NCBI GenBank assembly: GCA_009702525.1
Contig: WLHW01000072.1
Location: 1 to 5,017 of the forward strand
Reading direction: 5' to 3'
Source of the DNA: Actinomycetota bacterium
Lineage (GTDB): Bacteria > Actinomycetota > Actinomycetes > Nanopelagicales > Nanopelagicaceae
Length of the DNA stretch: 5,017 nucleotides
A program made the translations under genes and the position numbers. The notes beneath the pieces are model-generated. The model made no database searches. It was not told where the DNA came from and saw nothing but the letters and a program-made list of their open reading frames with translations. Below are positions 1 to 5,017 of this stretch, in pieces (position 1 is the stretch's first letter; each line of letters starts with the position of its first letter).

Positions 1-1016
1 GGGGAGTCGTGGTTACTCAGCGCCCACGTTGGCAGCGCATGTACAGATGCATTTAACTCAATGGAGCGATTTATTACTTCAAATAGGTGAGCTGCTTCGA
101 AAGGCGCAGTTAACAAATCAAAATTAAAAACTTGATGAAGCTCATCGGCCCGAACGTATTTTGTTGCATTAACCGGTGGGTGGACCCAGGCTTCTGCAAC
201 AGCCATTATTTCGCGGTCGCCATAAGAATCAAAGATCTTTCTCCAGCCGCGGTAGATTGCGTGCACACCTTGCCGATCAAAGTATGGAACTGAAAGAAGC
301 AGCTCATTACGTTCATCTGGCTCCATCGGGTAATCAAGTCTGAGAGCATTACTTAGGCCCTGTGGATCATGGTGGTTCTTTAAAATATCTTCTTTTACTA
401 ACCCGTGTGCAACATCGATGCGAAAACCATCGACGCCGAGGTCTAGCCAAAATCGAAGTGTTTTTTCAAAATCTTCTTTTACATCAGCATTGTCCCAATT
501 CAAATCGGGTTGTGATGAATCGAATAAATGGAGGTAATACTGTCCATCAGGTACTTGTGTCCAAGAAGGCCCACCGAAAAGTGAGATCCAGTTATTTGGG
601 GGAGTTCCATCGGGATTGGCGTCATAGAAATGAAAACGTGCACGTTCTGGCGATCCGCGACCAGCTAGAAGTGCTTTCTGAAACCATTCATGCTGATCAG
701 AAAAGTGATTTGGAACAATGTCTGCAAGAACTCTTAAATTGAGTTCATGTGCACGATTAATGAGATTTTTTGCGTCCGCAAGATTGCCAAAGCGTGGGTC
801 GACATCACGGGGATCTGCGACATCGTATCCGCCATCTTTATTAGGTGATGTGTAAAACGGACTAAGCCAAATTGCATCTACGCCAAGCCGCTGGACATAC
901 TCAAGTTTGGATGTGATTCCGGGGAGGTCACCTTCACCATCACCATTTGTGTCAAAGAATGAGCGGGGGTAAATCTGATAAATCACCGCTTCTTTCCACC
1001 ATGGCAAAGATGTCAT
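1..1016 (-). CDS. GH13 alpha-glucosidase (oligo-1,6-glucosidase type), 3' end cut by window edge
   Basis: Hydrolyses terminal alpha-linked glucose from short malto- or isomalto-oligosaccharides, or similar alpha-glucosides, probably in the cytoplasm because no signal peptide is present. About 339 residues are visible; family members usually have 530-560, so the end of the barrel and the C-terminal beta domain lie outside the window. Seen in order: the YQIYPRSF start typical of the family; a calcium-type loop DTNGDGEGD at 22-30; DIVPNH at 99-104 (region I); QPDLN at 169-173, the fifth conserved region of the oligo-1,6-glucosidase subfamily; GFRIDVAH at 197-204 with the nucleophile Asp201 and Arg199; AEAW with the acid/base Glu275; and SNHD with Asp337. 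The start is well fixed: an in-frame TAA at 1026-1028 lies just upstream and this is the first ATG after it. No clear Shine-Dalgarno is visible. It lies 84 bp downstream of a membrane-protein gene on the same strand, with a LacI-like operator between. Substrate preference (alpha-1,4, alpha-1,6 or sucrose-like) cannot be settled from the sequence. Confidence 0.95.
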   Translation of the reverse strand, partial: MTSLPWWKEAVIYQIYPRSFFDTNGDGEGDLPGITSKLEYVQRLGVDAIWLSPFYTSPNKDGGYDVADPRDVDPRFGNLADAKNLINRAHELNLRVLADIVPNHFSDQHEWFQKALLAGRGSPERARFHFYDANPDGTPPNNWISLFGGPSWTQVPDGQYYLHLFDSSQPDLNWDNADVKEDFEKTLRFWLDLGVDGFRIDVAHGLVKEDILKNHHDPQGLSNALRLDYPMEPDERNELLLSVPYFDRQGVHAIYRGWRKIFDSYGDREIMAVAEAWVHPPVNATKYVRADELHQVFNFDLLTAPFEAAHLFEVINRSIELNASVHALPTWALSNHDS

Positions 1017-1100
1017 TGCTTGAACTTAAACCACGAGGCCTGTATTAATCTATGTAAGAACCCTGAAAGCAGGTCTGCAATGTTTCGCTTTGGTAACGTT
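1017..1100. other. Intergenic region between membrane-protein and glucosidase genes
   Basis: This 84-bp gap lies between two leftward genes. Apart from the candidate operator at its right end it holds no ORF, no strong hairpin terminator and no clear Shine-Dalgarno. Its length compared with the 25-bp gap between the preceding two genes suggests a separate or internal promoter for the glucosidase. Confidence 0.5.
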
Positions 1101-1103
1101 TCA
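1092..1103 (-). promoter_or_regulatory. Candidate LacI-family operator upstream of the alpha-glucosidase gene
   Basis: Read on the minus strand the site is TGAAACGTTACC, with a CG-centred AACGTT core. It matches the perfect palindrome TGAAACGTTTCA at 10 of 12 bases, the general shape of operators bound by LacI/GalR-family sugar repressors. It overlaps the stop codon of the upstream membrane-protein gene and sits 76 bp before the glucosidase ATG. No repressor gene is in the window. Only weak -10-like sequences (for example TAGATT on the minus strand) follow it, so no promoter is called. Confidence 0.4.
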
Positions 1104-1478
1104 GCGAGCGAGCTTAGACTCAACCTCTTTCATGAGTGTGTGCATATCGCGTGAGATTCTATGCAGCTCTTCAAGTTCGGTCCGGGCGTCTTTTCGCGCT
1201 TCTTTAGCTAATTCAAATTCAGCCAGAGAGGCAGTATGAGTTTCATTTATTGTGTCTTCAACCTTTGTGGACTGAACTTTTTGTCCGACCATGATGATCG
1301 AAAGAAGTACCAACTGCAAAAAAGTTTGTGCTACCCACGAAACTATGACGATTGAGTCACCCGACTGCAAAGCTTTCGGAAGAGATATGAGTGCAATTGC
1401 TGCAAATACATAGGCGCACCACATTGTTGCTACGCCATCGGTCACTTTTGTTGCTAACCACACATTAAAACGTTTCAT
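1101..1478 (-). CDS. Small two-helix membrane protein, DUF1003-like, with coiled-coil tail
   Basis: Protein of 125 residues with function unknown. Two hydrophobic helices are visible at about 16-36 (containing MWCAYVFAAIALISL) and 42-66 (containing SWVAQTFLQLVLLSIIMVGQ), joined by a short loop, so both ends are expected on the same side of the membrane. Residues about 70-123 are highly charged and rich in Glu, Lys and Ala, consistent with a long amphipathic helix or coiled coil. The helical pair resembles short actinobacterial membrane proteins related to DUF1003; this comes from recall of the family pattern, not a search. The ATG start gives a natural short polar N-terminus (MKRFNVWLATKV). 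Only a weak TAGGT-like ribosome site lies in front. It follows the secreted-protein gene by 25 bp on the same strand and is probably cotranscribed with it. The full span is coding and has no internal defect. Confidence 0.8.
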   Translation of the reverse strand: MKRFNVWLATKVTDGVATMWCAYVFAAIALISLPKALQSGDSIVIVSWVAQTFLQLVLLSIIMVGQKVQSTKVEDTINETHTASLAEFELAKEARKDARTELEELHRISRDMHTLMKEVESKLAR

Positions 1479-1503
1479 ACCTAAAGAATAACGAAAGAAA
1501 TCC

Positions 1504-1968
1504 TTAAGAAGATGGAGTAGGGGTTGCCTTTGCAGATTTTATTTTCCTTTTATCTAAAGCCTGTAGACCATTAGTAGGCTTGACGGGCTCTATTGGCGGT
1601 TGACCCATGGCGAGAATGGCAGCATCACGAACTGAATTGGCTAGTGCTATTGCCGCTTTTTGAACTGCAAGGACCTCGCTCTTAGCTGTTGGAGTTTTAG
1701 CTGAACGCAATGCGCTCTTAGCTGTGCGATTAGCGTCATTAACTGAACTCATGAATATCTGATTAATCTTCATGCGCTGAAGATCGCGTAATTTCATTTG
1801 GGCGAGATAGTTACTTAAAGCCGCTTTGTAGAGTGCCATGATGCTTTGGCTATCAGATGTTGGTGATGGAGTGGCATCGGCATAGGCAGGCCCAATTGAG
1901 TTCACTGCGGTGCACAGTACTAGAGCTAACACTGCCATTCGAGTCATTCTCATGGCTACATAATGCAT
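1504..1968 (-). CDS. Small secreted protein of unknown function, Ala/Lys-rich helical core
   Basis: Hypothetical exported protein of up to 154 residues. An N-terminal signal peptide is visible: basic MRMTR at 6-10, a hydrophobic stretch at about 11-25, and PAYA followed by DATP, giving a likely signal peptidase I cut after Ala30. The Cys19 context (LVLC) does not fit a lipobox, so a lipoprotein is unlikely. The mature part begins and ends with Pro/Thr/Ser low-complexity segments (ATPSPTSDS at 32-40; ATPTPSS at 148-154). These flank a mostly alpha-helical core at about 43-122, rich in Ala, Lys and Arg. The C-terminal part, from about 123, carries Pro and then Lys clusters. Two starts are possible, Met1 (1968) and Met6 (1953); Met6 gives the more typical signal peptide. 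Neither has a good Shine-Dalgarno. No known catalytic motif is seen. It is the first gene of the leftward group and diverges from the response-regulator gene. Confidence 0.78.
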   Translation of the reverse strand: MHYVAMRMTRMAVLALVLCTAVNSIGPAYADATPSPTSDSQSIMALYKAALSNYLAQMKLRDLQRMKINQIFMSSVNDANRTAKSALRSAKTPTAKSEVLAVQKAAIALANSVRDAAILAMGQPPIEPVKPTNGLQALDKRKIKSAKATPTPSS

Positions 1969-2052
1969 TATTTCTTTGTGTTTTCTCTGTGAAAGCCAGT
2001 AAAAAGGTGAGATTTTATTGGCAAGGCGCGCCAGGCATGAAAGAGTGGGGTC
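1969..2052. promoter_or_regulatory. Divergent intergenic region, presumed to hold promoters for both gene groups
   Basis: The 84 bp lie between the starts of the leftward secreted-protein gene and the rightward response-regulator gene, so promoters for both directions must lie in or near it. I find no convincing -35/-10 pair on either strand. The left part is AT-rich with a tandem repeat (listed separately). The right part contains the palindrome GGCGCGCC (2026-2033) and a purine-rich stretch, AAGAGTGGGG, just before the GTG start. Confidence 0.5.
1971..1991 (+). repeat. 10-bp direct repeat with 11-bp period, candidate response-regulator site
   Basis: TTTCTTTGTG at 1971-1980 is repeated as TTTCTCTGTG at 1982-1991, with 9 of 10 bases identical and starts 11 bp apart. 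OmpR-family regulators commonly bind as head-to-tail dimers to direct repeats spaced about one helical turn, and the gene for such a regulator starts 62 bp downstream. Binding is an inference; the repeat itself is seen directly. Confidence 0.4.
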
Positions 2053-2736
2053 GTGGCCGAACTCATTATGATCATCGATGATGAACCAGGAGTCCGCGCA
2101 CTTCTAAATGACACGTTACGAATTGCAGGATTTGAAACCGTCGAAGCAAGTGATGGAATGTCGGCTTTAACTTTATTACGGACACACAAACCTGACTTAA
2201 TGGTCATTGATATAAATATGCCGCTCATGGACGGTTTTGAACTAGTTGAGCGCTTGCGGTCGAATAATGATTTAACCCCAGTTCTGATGTTGACGGCGCG
2301 GGAAGATAAAGCTGATATTGCTAGAGGACTAAAAATTGGAGCCGATGACTATGTGATTAAGCCATTTGGCATTGAAGAGTTAGTTCTGCGTATTAAAGCT
2401 ATTTTACGTCGCTCGATGAAGTCTACGTCCATGCCGGCAAAATTGACCTGCGGTCCTATCTCGATTGATGACGAGCAACATTTAGTAACTTTTCAAGGTG
2501 AAGAAGTTGAACTCTCACCGACAGAGTACAAACTTCTACAAATCTTAGTTGAGAAGAAAGGCCGTGTTCTTACTAAAAAGCTTTTGCTGGAGGAGGTGTG
2601 GGGAATAACTTTCGAATCCGAAAGCACAGTAACTGATACCTATATCTCATACTTACGCAAGAAATTTCATAAAGACGGTTTTGACGGAATTAAAACAATC
2701 CGAGGTGTCGGTTTTCAGATTCAAGAGCCTAAATAA
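2053..2736 (+). CDS. OmpR-family two-component response regulator
   Basis: DNA-binding transcription factor activated by phosphotransfer, almost certainly from the histidine kinase encoded 5 bp downstream. The 227-residue length is normal for the family. The receiver domain spans about 3-118 and keeps every key residue: acidic pair Asp9-Asp10, phosphoacceptor Asp53 within VIDINMP, Thr81 with Ala82, Tyr100, and Lys103-Pro104. After a short linker the winged-helix DNA-binding domain spans about 130-225, with LSPTEYKLL at 154-162, the recognition-helix region around TVTDTYISYLRKK at 192-204, and the RGVGF wing at 217-221. The start is GTG: it gives the canonical short lead into IMIIDDEP, whereas the next in-frame ATG (codon 6) would cut into the first beta strand. 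A purine-rich AGTGGGG lies unusually close to it. The regulon is unknown; the upstream 11-bp-period repeat suggests autoregulation. Confidence 0.96.
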   Translation: MAELIMIIDDEPGVRALLNDTLRIAGFETVEASDGMSALTLLRTHKPDLMVIDINMPLMDGFELVERLRSNNDLTPVLMLTAREDKADIARGLKIGADDYVIKPFGIEELVLRIKAILRRSMKSTSMPAKLTCGPISIDDEQHLVTFQGEEVELSPTEYKLLQILVEKKGRVLTKKLLLEEVWGITFESESTVTDTYISYLRKKFHKDGFDGIKTIRGVGFQIQEPK

Positions 2737-2741
2737 AGGCG

Positions 2742-3896
2742 ATGAACAACAAAACACGTCAGGTACTAGCAATAGCCATAGTTACCTCTTTATTATCGAT
2801 CCTTATCGGTGGTTTCGCCGTATGGGGTTCTTACCGCGCAGAAATCTCAATGATTGATAGCCATATGAACATCGTAGAGAGCGACATTACAAATAATCCT
2901 TCGGATGCCATCACTAGTGCACTCTTGAGCCTAGACCAGAATAGTTTTGATTTCACGTTGGCTTTCATGACAAAAGATGGATCAGTGACAGTTCTTAAGG
3001 AGTCTAGAAACGCTATTTTGGACGGCAACGAGCATTTAAGAACTAAAGAAATTAGGTTGCAAGAAGGTGAAGTTCTTATCATTGCGGCTTCACTTTCTGA
3101 GATTGATAAGAGCTTAAATAAAAATCTTTTCCGCCTCTTAATTTTTATTATCTTTGCTAGCGCTTTAGCTTCTTATATCTCAATCTCAATCTCACGTGCT
3201 GGCGCTCTTGCACTAGAGCGCTCCCAACGTGAAAAAATGCAAGAGTTTTTGGGCGATGCGGCGCATGAGCTACGCACTCCATTAACTGTGGTCAAGGGTT
3301 ACACAGAACTACTCGAAGGCAAGCAGTTAGATAGTCAGCATCAGGATTTAGCATTTACGCGCCTCAAAAGTGAAATAAAAAGGATGGAGTCCTTAATCGG
3401 TGATTTATTGATTTTAGCCGAGCTAGGGGAACACACTGGTGTAGATAGCGAACTGATCTCGCTTTCAGAACTCATCCATGAAAATATCGCTGATTTTCAA
3501 GCTTTATCTCCGGTGCATAAAATGAAGATAAATGTCGAGGATGAAGTTCTCTTTATTGGATCTGAGAAATATATGCGCAGGTTTATTCAAAATGCGTTAA
3601 CGAACATTCGTATTCATACACAAGCAGACACGCCCGTTCAGGTCTCCTTAGTGGGTGGCAAGCATATTCATCTGGTCATCGAGGACGGAGGACAGGGTCT
3701 GCCTAAGGAGTCGTATGGCGAGAAAGTCCAAGGGCTCAAACGTTTCGATAGATCTCGCTCCCGCGATACCGGTGGTAGTGGATTAGGAATGAGCATTATG
3801 AGCGCAGTTATTGAATGGCATAAAGGTGAATTAACTTTGCGACAAAGCCAGTTAGGCGGATTGGCAATAGAAGTTAGACTTACCTCAAATGTCTAA
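2742..3896 (+). CDS. Membrane sensor histidine kinase, HAMP-less
   Basis: Senses an unknown signal and phosphorylates the response regulator encoded just upstream. Of 384 residues, a first membrane helix lies at about 8-29, an extracytoplasmic sensor region of roughly 100 residues at 30-128, and a second helix at 129-150. The HisKA domain follows, with the phosphorylated His175 in AAHELRTP, and then the HATPase_c domain: N box with Asn284 and Asn288, G1 box EDGGQGL at 314-320, F box around FDR at 335-337, and G2 box GGSGLGMSI at 344-352. Only about 25 residues separate the second helix from His175, so a roughly 50-residue HAMP domain cannot fit. The end of the sensor region has an IIAASLSEID stretch leading to the second helix. 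AAAGG lies two bases before the ATG, closer than usual, so translation is probably coupled to the regulator gene, which ends 5 bp before. The stop overlaps the next gene. Confidence 0.96.
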   Translation: MNNKTRQVLAIAIVTSLLSILIGGFAVWGSYRAEISMIDSHMNIVESDITNNPSDAITSALLSLDQNSFDFTLAFMTKDGSVTVLKESRNAILDGNEHLRTKEIRLQEGEVLIIAASLSEIDKSLNKNLFRLLIFIIFASALASYISISISRAGALALERSQREKMQEFLGDAAHELRTPLTVVKGYTELLEGKQLDSQHQDLAFTRLKSEIKRMESLIGDLLILAELGEHTGVDSELISLSELIHENIADFQALSPVHKMKINVEDEVLFIGSEKYMRRFIQNALTNIRIHTQADTPVQVSLVGGKHIHLVIEDGGQGLPKESYGEKVQGLKRFDRSRSRDTGGSGLGMSIMSAVIEWHKGELTLRQSQLGGLAIEVRLTSNV

Positions 3897-5017
3897 GTCA
3901 CTCGAGGAAGCATTCGGCGAAGCTTCTGCCCACATTATTGAGCCTACGACTTTCGTTAGAGCAGTACTTTCTGGGCGGCGCAGAAATATGCAGACTTTTT
4001 TTGAACGTATAGATCTTCGACCGGTTAGCATCAAAGGCACAGTACATCTACAGCTCAGCCATAGCGATGGTAGAGCTACGACAACTAAGAATATTGAACC
4101 TAACTTGCTTGCGGTCTCTGAATTATTGAATAGCGGATACGCACATATTCTTGTCGAACACACGGATGGTTCGATCTCGATTCGAATTACCAAGAGCGGT
4201 GAAGCCCAAGTTCATTATGAGAGCAAAGAGTTTAAACAAAGTTTAGATCATGATAAAAAGAAGGCACGTTTACTTGATCCAAGCGACCCATTCTTATTAG
4301 AAGTCGGTATAGCCGATCATAAAGGTTCGATTAAGCCTTCAAAAAACGATAAATACTTACAAGTTGAAGAGTTCTTACGTTTGCTGGTGCCTACTTTAGA
4401 AGCTGCAATTAGTGCTGGCCAGATTCATAAACCAACCGATGCAATGCCGTTAACAATCGTAGATTTGGGTTGCGGACACGCATACTTAACTTTCGCCGCT
4501 CATCAATACTTGCGCACGATTGGAATACCTGTGCAAGTTACTGGAATTGACGTACGAACTTCATCGCGTGATCGAAATAATGCAATTGCCCAGAATTTAG
4601 GAATCAGCGAGACAATTAATTTCAAAGCTGAAGAAATCGCATCAACAACTGCCAACAGGGCCGATGTGGCAATAGCACTGCATGCCTGTGACACGGCAAC
4701 CGATGATGCAATTGCATGGGCAGTTGCTAGTCAGACAAAATTGATGTTAATCGCACCATGCTGTCACCATGACATTCAGCGACAGATGAATGAGAGTCCT
4801 GAGCCCTGGGGTGCGCTTACTAAATTTGGTCTGATGAAAGAACGTTTGGGCGATTTACTGACTGATTCACTGCGAGCACAATTGCTGCGAATTGTGGGCT
4901 ATCGCGTTGAAGTCATTGAATTTATTGGCGGTGAACATACGCCTAGAAACATGATGATTCGTGCCGTCAAAACTGATGCCAAGCCCGAAGCAATTGATAT
5001 TCAGAGATATCGTGAAA
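3889..5017 (+). CDS. Class I SAM-dependent methyltransferase (Methyltransf_32/METTL25-like), 3' end cut by window edge
   Basis: Transfers a methyl group from S-adenosylmethionine to a substrate not identifiable from sequence; an RNA or protein target is possible. Visible residues number 376. An N-terminal region of about 150 residues has no motif I recognise. It is followed by NDKYLQVEEFLRLL at 153-166, a lead-in typical of this group, then motif I DLGCGHAYLTF at 192-202, the acidic ribose-binding position in GIDVR (Asp221), ALHACDTATDDA at 263-274, and the distinctive PCCHH at 290-294. TPRNMMIRA near 351-359 is a late strand. The Cys-Cys-His signature and lead-in point to the Methyltransf_32 group that includes eukaryotic METTL25 relatives; this is recalled, not searched. 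The start is well fixed: an in-frame TAG at 3868-3870 lies upstream and this ATG is the first start codon after it. It overlaps the kinase stop by 8 bp (ATGTCTAA) and has no Shine-Dalgarno, so translational coupling is likely. Confidence 0.9.
   Translation, partial: MSKSLEEAFGEASAHIIEPTTFVRAVLSGRRRNMQTFFERIDLRPVSIKGTVHLQLSHSDGRATTTKNIEPNLLAVSELLNSGYAHILVEHTDGSISIRITKSGEAQVHYESKEFKQSLDHDKKKARLLDPSDPFLLEVGIADHKGSIKPSKNDKYLQVEEFLRLLVPTLEAAISAGQIHKPTDAMPLTIVDLGCGHAYLTFAAHQYLRTIGIPVQVTGIDVRTSSRDRNNAIAQNLGISETINFKAEEIASTTANRADVAIALHACDTATDDAIAWAVASQTKLMLIAPCCHHDIQRQMNESPEPWGALTKFGLMKERLGDLLTDSLRAQLLRIVGYRVEVIEFIGGEHTPRNMMIRAVKTDAKPEAIDIQRYRE

Noticed and set aside
362..742. Plus-strand ORF of 126 codons
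   Set aside because: It lies wholly within the alpha-glucosidase gene on the opposite strand, which has clear catalytic motifs; the ORF protein has no recognisable domain.
1062..1080. Short inverted repeat GCAG/CTGC as a terminator
   Set aside because: The stem is only four base pairs with a two-base loop and no T-run follows, so it does not support a terminator call.
1909..1920. Possible lipobox around Cys19 of the secreted protein
   Set aside because: The residues before Cys are Leu-Val-Leu; a lipobox needs a small residue (Gly, Ala or Ser) directly before Cys. The PAYA site fits signal peptidase I better.
1857..2081. Plus-strand ORF of 74 codons across the divergent intergenic region
   Set aside because: It overlaps the signal-peptide region of the secreted-protein gene and the start of the response regulator in another frame, and its protein shows no domain.
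1968..2228. Minus-strand ORF of 86 codons
   Set aside because: It is antisense to the receiver domain of the response regulator and has no domain of its own.
2831..3082. Minus-strand ORF of 83 codons
   Set aside because: It is antisense to the sensor region of the histidine kinase, which is intact and clearly coding on the plus strand.
3885..4193. Minus-strand ORF of 102 codons
   Set aside because: It is antisense to the methyltransferase N-terminal region; the plus-strand frame is open to the window end and carries the SAM-binding motifs.
4503..4694. Minus-strand ORF of 63 codons
   Set aside because: It is antisense to the methyltransferase catalytic core and has no independent support.

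Overview
The window looks like a moderately AT-rich actinobacterial chromosome segment. The best fit is a streamlined freshwater lineage of the Nanopelagicales/acI type. That placement is an inference from three things: the flavour of the proteins (an actinobacterial-type GH13 alpha-glucosidase, a two-helix DUF1003-like membrane protein, a small secreted Pro/Thr/Ser-flanked helical protein), very short intergenic gaps and weak or absent Shine-Dalgarno sequences. Nothing here proves the taxon. No RNA gene, mobile element, CRISPR array or phage gene is visible.

Minus-strand half (1-1968). Three genes read leftward. A small secreted protein of unknown function (1504-1968) is followed after 25 bp by a small membrane protein with a coiled-coil tail (1101-1478). 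After an 84-bp gap comes a GH13 alpha-glucosidase that runs off the left edge (1-1016), with about 339 residues visible and all the main catalytic motifs present. A LacI-family-like operator, with an AACGTT core, lies at the end of the membrane-protein gene and 76 bp before the glucosidase start. The glucosidase may therefore have its own sugar-responsive promoter.

Plus-strand half (2053-5017). An 84-bp divergent intergenic region separates the two halves. It holds a 10-bp direct repeat with an 11-bp period, a plausible binding site for the response regulator encoded next to it. The plus-strand operon has an OmpR-type response regulator (2053-2736), a sensor histidine kinase 5 bp downstream (2742-3896), and a class I SAM-dependent methyltransferase whose start overlaps the kinase stop by 8 bp and which runs off the right edge (3889-5017). 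The kinase is complete for the HisKA and ATP-binding motifs but has no room for a HAMP linker.

Taken together, the left half is carbohydrate use plus envelope proteins of unknown role. The right half is a signalling pair cotranscribed with a methyltransferase of the Methyltransf_32/METTL25-like group. I see no clearly new multi-gene system. The most interesting points are the tight coupling of the methyltransferase to the two-component system, the HAMP-less kinase, the candidate autoregulatory repeat and the uncharacterised secreted protein.
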